Translations under genes and position numbers: made by a program
Part shown: positions 27,928 to 35,199 of the stretch, piece by piece
How the letters are laid out: each line of letters starts with the position of its first letter
Position numbering within the stretch: position 1 is the stretch's first letter
Notes under the pieces: model-generated
What the model was told of the DNA's origin: nothing
Seen by the model: the letters and a program-made list of their open reading frames with translations, nothing else
Databases searched by the model: none
NCBI GenBank assembly: GCA_017430725.1
Contig: JAFRMK010000006.1
Location: 50,333 to 114,332, forward strand
Direction: 5' to 3'
Length of the DNA: 64,000 nt
Source of the DNA: Candidatus Saccharimonadota bacterium
Lineage (GTDB): Bacteria > Patescibacteriota > Saccharimonadia > Saccharimonadales > Saccharimonadaceae

Positions 27928-28470
27928 ATGCGTACAACAAAGACCAATTTGCTCTGCGACCCGCAAATGGATGTGCCTGACGGCTTCATCCGTTTGTCGG
28001 GCGACCTGGAGCGCGACAGTATCGTCAACGGTCCCGGTCTGCGCGCCGTCCTTTGGACGCAGGGTTGCCGCCAACATTGTCCCGGCTGTCAGAATCCTGA
28101 GACGTGGAGCGAATCGCCCGACGTGGGTGCGCTGGTGCCCATTCGCCAAGTCAAGGCCGAGCTGCGCAAGCTCAAAGGCCAAAGCGGCATTACGTTTTGT
28201 GGGGGAGAGCCGCTATTGCAGGCCAAAGCATGCCTTGAAATCGCGCGCTTCTGCAAAACAGAACTGGGCTGGAATGTCTGGTCATTCACTGGTCTGATTT
28301 TCGAACAATTGCCTCGTTCTGGTCCGGTCTGGGACTTCATCTGCGAGTTGGACGCTCTGATAGATGGGCCTTTTATCCAATCTCAGCGTGACTTGACCAT
28401 GAAGTTTCGCGGCAGTCGCAACCAACGCATCTTACATCTCGACCACGGCAAAATTGTCTCAACCGAATAG
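27928..28470 (+). CDS. nrdG: Anaerobic ribonucleoside-triphosphate reductase activating protein
   Basis: The 180-residue product is a small radical-SAM enzyme with the cluster motif CRQHCPGC (Cys47, Cys51, Cys54), the GPGLR segment before it and TFCGGEPLLQ as the SAM-contacting Gly-Gly-Glu. It installs the glycyl radical on NrdD. It lies 15 nt after nrdD in the same operon. Its 3' end overlaps the convergent transporter gene by 12 nt. Confidence 0.95.
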   Translation: MRTTKTNLLCDPQMDVPDGFIRLSGDLERDSIVNGPGLRAVLWTQGCRQHCPGCQNPETWSESPDVGALVPIRQVKAELRKLKGQSGITFCGGEPLLQAKACLEIARFCKTELGWNVWSFTGLIFEQLPRSGPVWDFICELDALIDGPFIQSQRDLTMKFRGSRNQRILHLDHGKIVSTE

Positions 28471-28936
28471 CTGGCCGAGCAACCCGAACGATATCGCCAG
28501 CATGATTAGGCCTGCCAGCAGCGTACCACCGGCTACCGCGCACATAGTGCGACGAAAATCTAGCCCCAAAAAGCTTGCCGCTAACGTGCCCGTCCAAGCG
28601 CCAGTCCCCGGGAGCGGAATGCCGACAAAAAACACGAGCGCAAGGTAAATACTGGCATGGTTTTTCTGTTGTAATTTCTCGCCGCCTCTTTTTCCCTTCT
28701 TGACACAAAATTGACAAAACTTTCGGAGCCATTCATTTTCTGAATCTGCGCCACTGCGTAAAAGACTTTGCGCGAACATAAAAATGAAAGGCATCGGCAA
28801 CAAATTGCCCAGCATCGCCACGACCAATGAGGGGATGACCGGCAGACCCAGCCCCGAAGCAATCGGAAGTGCCCCCACGCAACTCAATCAAGGGCAACAT
28901 CGACACCCCCAGAACTATCAAAAAATTTTTGAGCAC
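28459..28936 (-). pseudogene. Small multidrug export (COG2426-like) membrane protein, frameshifted
   Basis: The N-terminal part (KNFLIVLGVSMLPLIELRG) reads from a GTG at 28936, after GGTGGAGG, and the rest (ALPIASGLGLPVIPSLVVAM, then further helices and a GTGAWTGTLAASFLGL loop) reads in a second frame. The two join exactly as in family members (PLIELRGALPI) if one G is removed from the five-C run at 28872-28876. So the gene is broken, phase-variable, or carries a base-call error. The family are small polytopic membrane proteins of uncertain transport function. Confidence 0.75.
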
Positions 28937-29018
28937 CGCACCTCCACCTTTCTCTTGCAATAAGTATATCATTAAGGGCCAATAATCGCCAGCAAAGCAT
29001 AAAAACTATCCCATAATA

Positions 29019-29047
29019 TTGACATAAAAGACAATCTGTGCTATAAT
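29019..29047 (+). promoter_or_regulatory. Consensus sigma70 promoter
   Basis: TTGACA (29019-29024), a 17-nt spacer and TATAAT (29042-29047), a perfect match, with a likely transcript start near 29054. The Shine-Dalgarno GGGGGG lies at 29081-29086. Confidence 0.9.
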
Positions 29048-29092
29048 ACAAGTTACGTCCAAAATCATTATCAAAAAAAGGGGGGCTTACCA

Positions 29093-29572
29093 ATGGGCGC
29101 AAGAATTTTTACAATATTTGGAAGCTTTGAAGGAGATAACCGGCGGGTTATCTCTGGCGAACTCGTCGAGCGGCCTGGTGGCGAGACTCGGGGATATTTC
29201 TTCGAGACCGATACCTACGGACATCGCTCGAAGCGATTCGTTTCTGGCTATTTTGCCAAAAACAATCGCAGCGGCAAAGTAGGTTTCGCCTTCTTTGCGT
29301 TATCGAACGAGTTCGAGCCGATGCAAGGACTGATTCTCGACATCGAAGAGGGCCGTCCCGGCTATTGGAGCCGGCAAGATCCGCTGCGCGGGGGGTTTGA
29401 GCGCGCCGGAGATATGGTGCTCAAATTCAAAGAGCAAGAGTTCACGATTGAGGACTCTCATCGGATTGAGCGCTCTTGCGCGCGGCTCGACGAGGCCGTT
29501 CATGCCAACGCCGAATATTGGCGCCTGGCAAGCTGCACCGCGGACTATGTCCGCAACGCATGCGCCTCGTAA
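29093..29572 (+). CDS. Hypothetical 159-residue protein
   Basis: A single-gene unit with a perfect promoter, AAAGGGGGG before the ATG and a strong terminator after it. The product has a soluble, mixed alpha/beta look (IFTIFGSFEGDNRRVISGEL, then GDMVLKFKEQEFTIED) and no membrane segment or signal peptide. I do not recognise the family. The strong signals suggest high expression in an otherwise accessory stretch, so it deserves structural prediction. Confidence 0.75.
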   Translation: MGARIFTIFGSFEGDNRRVISGELVERPGGETRGYFFETDTYGHRSKRFVSGYFAKNNRSGKVGFAFFALSNEFEPMQGLILDIEEGRPGYWSRQDPLRGGFERAGDMVLKFKEQEFTIEDSHRIERSCARLDEAVHANAEYWRLASCTADYVRNACAS

Positions 29573-29601
29573 GCGCTTCTAATAGGAGACTTCCAATATT
29601 T

Positions 29602-29627
29602 GCCCGGGCAAACAGCCCGGGCTTTTT
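29602..29627 (+). terminator. Intrinsic terminator
   Basis: Perfect 8-bp stem GCCCGGGC / GCCCGGGC with a 5-nt AAACA loop, followed by five T. Confidence 0.92.
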
Positions 29628-29633
29628 CCTTGC

Positions 29634-29889
29634 CGTCTTTCGAGTTGTCGGAGTTGAAAGATACTACCTCGGTTTTCCACCTATATATGTCGGCGTGGAT
29701 TTTGGTATCCGCAATGCGGTTGGCACAGAGACGCTTTTCGCCACAACCGCGCTGTTCCGTGATGCTACGGTTGCACCCGAAAATATCCCCAACCCTCAAA
29801 CCGCTGACGGCGCCAAGACAATCGCCCTTACCCTTATTACTCTAACGGCTCTTGCGACTGTCTGCTCCAAGCGTCTCCTGCGCAGATAA
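29634..29889 (+). pseudogene. 3'-terminal fragment of an NPQTxD surface gene
   Basis: The frame starts inside the terminator region and has no start codon of its own, but ends with NIPNPQTADGAKTIALTLIT, a hydrophobic segment and RLLRR. The preceding residues (RYYLGFPPIYVGVDF ... ATTALFRD) match the same place in the truncated gene at 60-61.8 kb and the gene at 3216. It appears to be the tail of a deleted or disrupted surface gene. Confidence 0.75.
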
Positions 29890-29897
29890 CGGCGCTA

Positions 29898-30479
29898 TTA
29901 CTTCTTTGCCGACGCACTCGCAGACTTTTTCTGCATGATTTCTGCGCCGTATTTACAGACAACGCTCATTACGAGCATCATGATGCCAAGACCAAGCGAT
30001 ACCGAAATAGTTAACGTGTCGTCGATTTTTCCAGTTAAGTGCTTTTCGAGTGCAAATATGGCGATTTGCGCAATTATTGAAGTCACGAGTGGCAGTACGA
30101 TCGCGTAGATGCCAAGTCGCTTGAGCTCCTGCGCACCATCAAAGGTGAACGGCGTACCCGCCTCCAGTTCGTGTTTGAAATAGCGTTCGGCCATCTTTGC
30201 CAGTGCCGCTTCGCAGGCGCAGATAACCACGGCAAGCCCCATCGCAACATACGAGACCGCCCGGAAGGTGTCTTCTGTTATGTTGTCTTTTATCTCTTGC
30301 GGTAATTCGGCCATGCCCTGTATTGTTACATTGCCAATTTCTGCTTCCTCTGGCAAAAATACCGTGCAGAGTAGTCCCAGCAGGCAAATGCCGCCCGCTA
30401 TCACGCACAACACGAACACTATCTTGCTCAAAATACGCCCCAACTTTGCGAGTTTTTGTATGGTTTCTAAAGATTTCAT
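29898..30479 (-). CDS. Four-helix membrane protein, DUF2975-like
   Basis: The 193-residue product has four predicted membrane helices (about 18-42, 73-92, 125-145, 155-175) separated by a soluble loop with EEAEIGNVTIQGMAELP. The helix pattern and the segment GTPFTFDGAQELKRLG resemble DUF2975, a family often found beside a small XRE regulator; none is adjacent here. GGAGGG precedes the ATG. Function unknown. Confidence 0.7.
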   Translation of the reverse strand: MKSLETIQKLAKLGRILSKIVFVLCVIAGGICLLGLLCTVFLPEEAEIGNVTIQGMAELPQEIKDNITEDTFRAVSYVAMGLAVVICACEAALAKMAERYFKHELEAGTPFTFDGAQELKRLGIYAIVLPLVTSIIAQIAIFALEKHLTGKIDDTLTISVSLGLGIMMLVMSVVCKYGAEIMQKKSASASAKK

Positions 30480-30581
30480 GAAATCCCTCCGCTATGTTTC
30501 TGTTTATAGTTATAATTGCTGGGCGCATGGTTTTCAAGTCTTGCCAAAACCAAACACATGCATTTACTCCGCAAATACATA

Positions 30582-30610
30582 TTGACATAAGCAGCATAGT
30601 ATGGTATAAT
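30582..30610 (+). promoter_or_regulatory. Consensus sigma70 promoter
   Basis: TTGACA (30582-30587), 17-nt spacer, TATAAT (30605-30610). Confidence 0.9.
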
Positions 30611-30653
30611 GGCTAATAGCATCTACGATTAATAGACAAGGGGGTGGTGTTTA

Positions 30654-30977
30654 TTGGAAGGGTGCTCTTCTGAAAAAACTTTCACGAAGAGAGTTTTTTC
30701 TTTCACTAGCGACGATCGTGCTTCGCTAGATAACGTAAGCGTTGGCTCGCTGGCCAACGTCTACGCTAAGAACGAAGAAGACGAGATTGTGTCTATTTCG
30801 TTCAAAGTGACGCGTGATGCGTACCTTGGAAAAGGAGCTCGATGGATTTATGGTGAAGTTTTGGACTCTCCGGCTGTTGGATATCATCAGATTGAGATTA
30901 AGCTTCATAAAGATAATCCTAATGCGGACACCATTGAGATATTTCCGCAGGCTCCACCTATTAATAAACTCCGCTAA
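30654..30977 (+). CDS. Hypothetical 107-residue protein, TTG start
   Basis: The frame has no ATG or GTG near its 5' end; a TTG at 30654 follows GGGGGTGG by 7 nt and lies 43 nt after the -10, so I place the start there. The product is soluble, charged, with beta-strand patterns (FSFTSDDRASLDNVSVGSLA, GARWIYGEVLD) and no membrane segment. I do not recognise it. Like the unit at 29093, it is a monocistron with a perfect promoter and a strong terminator that overlaps its last codons. Confidence 0.6.
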   Translation: MEGCSSEKTFTKRVFSFTSDDRASLDNVSVGSLANVYAKNEEDEIVSISFKVTRDAYLGKGARWIYGEVLDSPAVGYHQIEIKLHKDNPNADTIEIFPQAPPINKLR

Positions 30978-30996
30978 CAGATTTAGCGGAGTTTTT
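30967..30996 (+). terminator. Intrinsic terminator overlapping the coding end
   Basis: An 11-bp stem AACTCCGCTAA / TTAGCGGAGTT with a 5-nt loop runs into TTTTT. The left arm includes the last codon and stop of the preceding gene. Confidence 0.9.
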
Positions 30997-31003
30997 CGTT
31001 TCA

Positions 31004-32194
31004 TTATGGGACTGATGGCCTATGCGAGATATCTTCTCTGACTTTAATATAGGCGTTCTTCGGCGCAGGCATGCCAGGTCGCTGAGGCATGAATTCAATG
31101 CCTTGCGATTCGAGGCGGTCTCTCCATTTTTTAATGCTATAGTGGTCCGGCATAGGCATCATAATGTGGCCATCATCCCATTCTTTTCGCATAGTTTTAA
31201 TTTCTTGAGCTAGCTGACGCGATCTGTTGCCCGGCTCTTTAGAAAGATCTAAAAATTGACCAAGCACAATGGCGCCGAATTTTTGAGCACGGGTTTTTGG
31301 GCTTGGATAATCCTTGTGGCGTTCGGCAAAAAAGGCTTCGTTGACATCGCCAATACCGCGGCCAAGATGAGAGGCGGCGTCATACCAAACCGGCACGCTA
31401 CGCATCTGATGTTCGCCGTTGGGGCTTACTTGCATGCCAGCCTCCCAATAGGTGTAACCATTGACGCTGGCAGCTTCCGGTATTGCCCGAGAAACAAGGT
31501 ACTTGGCTATATTGAGAGTTGAGCCGCTGCGGCCGACTTCATCGACGATAGTAATATTTTTCCCTTCAAGACCGGTTGGCGTGCTCATGATTTTTTCAAC
31601 ATCTTCTTCTTCGATGCCGCCAGGTATGTACAGAGCGCGAATACGGGCTATATCCTCAGCGCTAACATTTTCTGCAAGAAAATCTTCAAAATGCGCAACA
31701 TGTGAAGATTCTCCGTCGGCATCCTTAATGTAGCCAGAAGAATCTACCGGCGTGTCAGTACGCGCAAACCATTCCATGCGGTCTATGGCAAGATAAGAGT
31801 GTTCAGGACGAGGCTTATCCGTAAAGGCATCCCAGAAAACATTATTTAGCCAGCTAACTGGGCGAGCGGACTTGTCGAGATATATGATATGGTCTGCGGC
31901 CGGCATTTTTTGTTTATTATCTTCGCCGGCAAGAACAGCTATACAATCGGCAGTTGCTTTCACGAAACGTCCCATAGTTTCATCGAGCGGAAGAACCTCA
32001 GCGCGGTCGCCCCAATTCTCGCCCTTTTCGGCCTGATTGGAAAAAATAGCAAAATCTGCTGGATTTACATGAAAACGCTTAGCAGGATCAGATAGAAGTT
32101 CATTTTCTGAATACTGGTTTGGATCTTCCGGAAAACGCAATCCCGTTGAATCTCTTTCGTTGCTTTCGCTGCTTGTTCTTAATATCTCTGACAT
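31004..32194 (-). CDS. Phosphoribosyltransferase-like protein
   Basis: The 396-residue product contains ITIVDEVGRSGSTLNIA near residue 214, which matches the PRPP-binding loop of type I phosphoribosyltransferases (hydrophobic stretch, two acidic residues, Gly-x-Thr-type turn), although the second Asp is Val-spaced as DEV. The rest is unfamiliar: an acidic N-terminal part and a Lys/Arg-rich C-terminus (KKWRDRLESQGIEFMPQ). GGGAGA precedes the ATG. It is not near purine or pyrimidine genes. Orphan PRTase-like proteins occur in mobile and stress-related loci, but a specific role cannot be given. Confidence 0.65.
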   Translation of the reverse strand: MSEILRTSSESNERDSTGLRFPEDPNQYSENELLSDPAKRFHVNPADFAIFSNQAEKGENWGDRAEVLPLDETMGRFVKATADCIAVLAGEDNKQKMPAADHIIYLDKSARPVSWLNNVFWDAFTDKPRPEHSYLAIDRMEWFARTDTPVDSSGYIKDADGESSHVAHFEDFLAENVSAEDIARIRALYIPGGIEEEDVEKIMSTPTGLEGKNITIVDEVGRSGSTLNIAKYLVSRAIPEAASVNGYTYWEAGMQVSPNGEHQMRSVPVWYDAASHLGRGIGDVNEAFFAERHKDYPSPKTRAQKFGAIVLGQFLDLSKEPGNRSRQLAQEIKTMRKEWDDGHIMMPMPDHYSIKKWRDRLESQGIEFMPQRPGMPAPKNAYIKVREDISHRPSVP

Positions 32195-32370
32195 CTGATC
32201 AATCTCCCTTATTTTTTATTTTACTACAGCCTTTAGTTTTCTTATTTGAATAATGAATTCGCGTACGCTTGATTGCCTAGGGTATTAGAAGGTTATTCGA
32301 AGAAAAAGTAAATATTACAACAATTTTATTATGTAATAACTCAAGAAAAATAATAGAGCAAAAATGGCAC

Positions 32371-32390
32371 TTATACACATGTTTTCCACA
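32371..32390 (+). other. Two DnaA-box-like sequences in direct orientation
   Basis: TTATACACA (32371-32379) and TTTTCCACA (32382-32390) each differ by one base from the DnaA box TTATCCACA. They sit in an AT-rich, gene-free stretch (32195-32529). They could regulate or serve an element origin; chance is possible. Confidence 0.35.
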
Positions 32391-32408
32391 GATGTAGCGT
32401 TAATGCTT

Positions 32409-32486
32409 AACAGGGGTAGAATGCTTATGCTTGCAATCATTGGCATATACGGTATAACAGGGGTAATTTGGAAACATAACCCCTGT
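32409..32486 (+). repeat. AACAGGGGTA direct repeats with one inverted copy
   Basis: AACAGGGGTA occurs at 32409 and 32456, and ACCCCTGT at 32479-32486 is the inverse of the second copy, forming an 8-bp stem around a 14-nt loop. It may be a terminator-like hairpin or regulator sites before the structured region. Confidence 0.5.
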
Positions 32487-32529
32487 AAAGGGTGTTGCGA
32501 CTATATTGAAAACATGCTACGATTATAGT

Positions 32530-32860
32530 GTCTCCAAGGAGCATTGAGGCTCGGAGACGAAAGGGTGGAATCTACTGAAAAGAGCGGGCCTTTTCGTCAT
32601 GCAGCCATCCGCGGAGGTGCAAATATATTAGACAATATAAAGACGTCTGCGCGAGGGATACATTGAGAAAAGCTCAACTTCCATCCGCAGGCGTCTTTTC
32701 ATATATTGCGCAGGCGTGTAGTTTGCCGAAAACTACAAAAAAGACGTATTCGGCTCATTTGGACGTGAACGAATACGCCTTCGACGCATACCCTCGTTTT
32801 TGCTCGGATATGTGCTTTATATTATATCAGAAGCAGAATCCGAGCAAACTCGAGCGGTAT
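32530..32860 (+). ncRNA. Chain of strong hairpins, putative structured RNA or 5' leader
   Basis: After a candidate promoter (TTGCGA 32495-32500, 17 nt, TACGAT 32518-32523) the RNA could fold into successive hairpins: GTCTCC/GGAGAC (32530-32558), a 13-bp stem 32639-32698 with an inner TTGAG/CTCAA loop, an 8-bp stem 32717-32737, an 8-bp stem CGTATTCG/CGAATACG (32745-32777), and a 73-nt hairpin 32788-32860 with about 21 pairs in four blocks. A 72-codon open frame here (32663-32881) is disfavoured because its sequence is dominated by these inverted repeats. The region ends 36 nt before the DUF4417 operon. Confidence 0.55.
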
Positions 32861-32896
32861 ACCTTTCATCACCAACTCTAATTGGAGGAAGAGCAT

Positions 32897-33547
32897 ATGG
32901 CTCGAAATCTTCAGGAGGAGTCCTTCAAATACTCAAAATATATAAAAGGTGCGGAGCTCGTTGGCTCCGAAGGTTTTCCAAAACTTAGCCCTACTCAGGC
33001 TATTCCGAACAATGTCATCTCGTTCAATGAGTGGCGAGCAAAACGATATCCAAAAGGATATTGGGTAGATCATTTCATCTATGACTACTTCTTTAACTGC
33101 GTCTATGCGAATTGTGATAGATATCTAGATCACTATCGTAATGCGGATGGCGTAATCGGAACAGATTATTCTGCCTATCGGGACATGCCAGCTTATCACC
33201 GAAAAGAAAGCGTAGGGAGGAATCGAGAAATCGATTACTATCTGCAAAGCAATGGCGTAAACGTCATCCCAGTAGTCTCATATGCCTATCCGCGTGACTT
33301 CGAGTGGTGTCTGGATGGCCTGCCGCCAAATTCGTCCGTCGCCATATCGACGAATGGCTCTATGCAAAACTTCGTGAGCCACGAGATGTTTATCGAGGGT
33401 GCAATTGAAGTTCAAAAACGACTCAAGCCATCGCATCTCATTATTGCCGGTGGCCCTGTGCCGGAGCTAGACGCACTTTTTGATAATATTGTCTATTATC
33501 CAAATTATTCACAACGCTTAATGATAAGGAGAAAACAAAATGGGTAG
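32897..33547 (+). CDS. DUF4417-family protein
   Basis: The 216-residue product carries the DUF4417 pattern: FNEWRAKRYPKGYWVDHFIY, then DGVIGTDYSAYRDMP, NREIDYYLQSNGVNVIPVVS and SVAISTNGSMQNF, ending in LKPSHLIIAGG. The family is common on phages and mobile elements and has no established function. The ATG at 32897 follows GGAGGAAG by a normal spacing. It is the first of three overlapping genes and is preceded by a highly structured RNA region. Confidence 0.8.
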   Translation: MARNLQEESFKYSKYIKGAELVGSEGFPKLSPTQAIPNNVISFNEWRAKRYPKGYWVDHFIYDYFFNCVYANCDRYLDHYRNADGVIGTDYSAYRDMPAYHRKESVGRNREIDYYLQSNGVNVIPVVSYAYPRDFEWCLDGLPPNSSVAISTNGSMQNFVSHEMFIEGAIEVQKRLKPSHLIIAGGPVPELDALFDNIVYYPNYSQRLMIRRKQNG

Positions 33548-33938
33548 CACTGGTGCATACCTCAAGACTGGGGGATTCAAAGAATATGGCTGGGAAGAGG
33601 CTGGAACCATGTATGGCGTCAAAGTCTTAAAGAAAAAGACAAAAGGCAAAGAGAAGCAATCGCTTCCGCCATTCTCAAACACACCAGGCACAGCATATAT
33701 TCTTCTTAACCCGGACGGCAGCTTTAAACAGTTTTGCCAGTATGGGGAAGATCGCAGCCTGGAATTCGTGATAGATTACGGCCGTCACGGAGAAAAAGAT
33801 CCAAATCTCCACATTCATCGCTACAAAAACGGCCAGCGTCAGGGGGAGCCCGAGATAATTGTATCAAAAGAAAAAGGCGTCCTTAATCGGACGCTGTATA
33901 ATAAATTTAAGAAGTTCCTAAAAGGAGTCGATCTATGA
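33540..33938 (+). CDS. Hypothetical protein downstream of DUF4417
   Basis: The 132-residue product begins 8 nt before the DUF4417 stop, after AAGGAG. A Lys-rich centre is followed by NPDGSFKQFCQYGEDRSLEF and the motif HIHRYKNG. The His-x-His pattern and basic character resemble small mobile-element proteins with an uncertain nuclease-like fold, but I cannot name a family. It overlaps the next gene by 4 nt. Confidence 0.7.
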   Translation: MGSTGAYLKTGGFKEYGWEEAGTMYGVKVLKKKTKGKEKQSLPPFSNTPGTAYILLNPDGSFKQFCQYGEDRSLEFVIDYGRHGEKDPNLHIHRYKNGQRQGEPEIIVSKEKGVLNRTLYNKFKKFLKGVDL

Positions 33939-34207
33939 AAACAGAAGATTACAGCGATCTCATCGCCCAATATACGGAAGCGCTTGTTGGCTATCATGAA
34001 ATTGAGTTTAAATACAATGGCCATATGTATGAAATGGAGCGCGAATCGGAGGGTAAGTATAGTATCTGGGAGTGCGATATTGACGGTACTAATGGTGCGA
34101 AAATAGCCACCGTAAAAACTCCAGAAGAGATTTTTGCAATTAAATGCTTTGGCGGGAAAACTATTCTGGAAATTGACGATGATGTCACGGACGCCATTGT
34201 CTTCTAG
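33935..34207 (+). CDS. Small acidic hypothetical protein
   Basis: The 90-residue product is acidic (EIDDDVTDAIVF at the end) with an alternation typical of a small beta-rich domain. It overlaps the preceding basic protein by ATGA. A basic protein followed by an acidic one is a layout seen in toxin-immunity pairs, but nothing else supports that here. A terminator follows at 34221. Confidence 0.7.
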   Translation: MKTEDYSDLIAQYTEALVGYHEIEFKYNGHMYEMERESEGKYSIWECDIDGTNGAKIATVKTPEEIFAIKCFGGKTILEIDDDVTDAIVF

Positions 34208-34220
34208 GTGCTAATCAAAG

Positions 34221-34245
34221 AAGCCGGCCCAGTGCCGGCTTTTTG
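34221..34245 (+). terminator. Intrinsic terminator of the DUF4417 operon
   Basis: AAGCCGGC pairs with GCCGGCTT around a 5-nt loop and is followed by TTTTT. Confidence 0.9.
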
Positions 34246-34279
34246 TTGTGGCAATTTTAGCAGATATCATCTGTTTGCA

Positions 34280-34288
34280 TGATATAAT
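34280..34288 (+). promoter_or_regulatory. Extended -10 promoter of the structured RNA
   Basis: TGATATAAT, with the TG of the extended -10, places the transcript start at about 34295, the first base of the closing stem below. Confidence 0.75.
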
Positions 34289-34294
34289 CAAATT

Positions 34295-34443
34295 GCTACA
34301 ACATTACAATCAAATAGAGTCTAACAATTACGTAGGCTCTCCGAATAAAAGACAGAAAGCGGCCCTGCCGCAGTCTAGGTTTTTCTTTTATTTGGAGAGA
34401 CTCGGATTGTTAAAGTTGTAGCGACTCGACAGGGTCGCTTTTT
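34295..34443 (+). ncRNA. Rod-shaped structured RNA with own promoter and terminator
   Basis: The ends pair (GCTACAAC 34295-34302 with GTTGTAGC 34415-34422), then ACAATC/GATTGT, then GAGT/ACTC, then a one-sided 16-nt bulge (34321-34336) and a 16-bp helix 34337-34352 with 34384-34399 (one G-T), capped by GCGGC/GCCGC. A terminator GCGAC...GTCGC plus TTTTT ends it at 34443. The general shape recalls 6S RNA but is shorter and the bulge is on one strand, so I do not name it. A second GGGTCG hairpin (34481-34495) just before the next start codon could pair instead with the terminator stem, so it may also act as an attenuator for the restriction-modification genes. Confidence 0.65.
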
Positions 34444-34497
34444 GTTTTATGGTGAGGTGATTTCTCCATATCTTTTGAACCGACCCGCGGGGTCGCT

Positions 34498-35187
34498 ATG
34501 TCAAAGAATACGGAAAAACCATCTAAGAAAAAAGCACGAGTTCAATCTAAAACAAAATCTACCAAAACTCAGGGTATTAAATCCCGTGAGCGTGTGCGCA
34601 ATGCTGGCGAAGTCTTTACGCAACCACGCGAAGTGAAAGCCATGTGCGACTTATGTGAACCGACCATTTCAGAGATAGATAAAAAGGTATTTGAACCGGG
34701 TTGCGGTAATGGAAACTTTTTAACGGAAATTTTAGAGCGAAAGCTCAAAAAAACTGGTAAAGATGAATATAAAGTTCTCATTGCGCTCAGTAATATCTAC
34801 GGCGTAGATATTGCGCGCGATAATCTTGAAGAAGCGCGTGATCGCATGAAAAATATCGTCAACGCGCATTTTAAGGGCAAGAAAAACTCTGCCTCATTTT
34901 TGATGGCGATGGATGCCATCTTAAAAGCCAACATCTGTTATGGTAACCTGCTTACTGGCCGTAAGAAGATCTACTTAATTAACTGGATCCCGAACAACAA
35001 TGGCGGCTTCGAGCTTGAAAAATGGAACTTCGAGGATATCGAGAAACTCCGTGAATCTACTAAACAGACTGATATGGAAAATCTAGCAAAAACATCTGAA
35101 GAACTTTTGCGCCCGCCGATAAAACCACCCGAAAAGCCCAAACCTAAGCCTAAGCCAAAGTCGGCAAAACAAGCAACGTTATTTTAG
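34498..35187 (+). CDS. Short DNA methyltransferase-like protein of a restriction-modification locus
   Basis: The 229-residue product opens with a Lys-rich stretch, then EVFTQPREVKAMCDL and the SAM-binding motif I FEPGCGNGNFL, and SNIYGVDIARDNLEEAR as motif II. The catalytic NPPY motif of adenine methylases is not found; the corresponding place reads ICYGNLLTG. It ends in a Pro/Lys-rich linker (PPEKPKPKPKPKSAK). So it may be a non-catalytic or accessory SAM-binding partner. The start is overlapped by the CGACCC/GGGTCG hairpin 3 nt upstream. The large restriction subunit begins 13 nt downstream. Confidence 0.75.
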   Translation: MSKNTEKPSKKKARVQSKTKSTKTQGIKSRERVRNAGEVFTQPREVKAMCDLCEPTISEIDKKVFEPGCGNGNFLTEILERKLKKTGKDEYKVLIALSNIYGVDIARDNLEEARDRMKNIVNAHFKGKKNSASFLMAMDAILKANICYGNLLTGRKKIYLINWIPNNNGGFELEKWNFEDIEKLRESTKQTDMENLAKTSEELLRPPIKPPEKPKPKPKPKSAKQATLF

Positions 35188-35199
35188 GGAAGGGCAAAA

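Noticed and set aside
30541..30564. TTGCCAAAACCA... resembling the surface-gene promoter block
   Set aside because: Only about 12 nt match and no -10 follows at the right distance; the true promoter here is TTGACA/TATAAT at 30582-30610.
32663..32881. 72-codon plus-strand frame in the hairpin region
   Set aside because: Its sequence is made of inverted repeats, has no domain-like pattern, and only a TTG start; an RNA reading explains it better.
32530..34443. Retron-type msr/msd RNA as explanation of the structured regions
   Set aside because: No reverse transcriptase gene is in the neighbourhood and no matching inverted a1/a2 ends with an RT start were seen.
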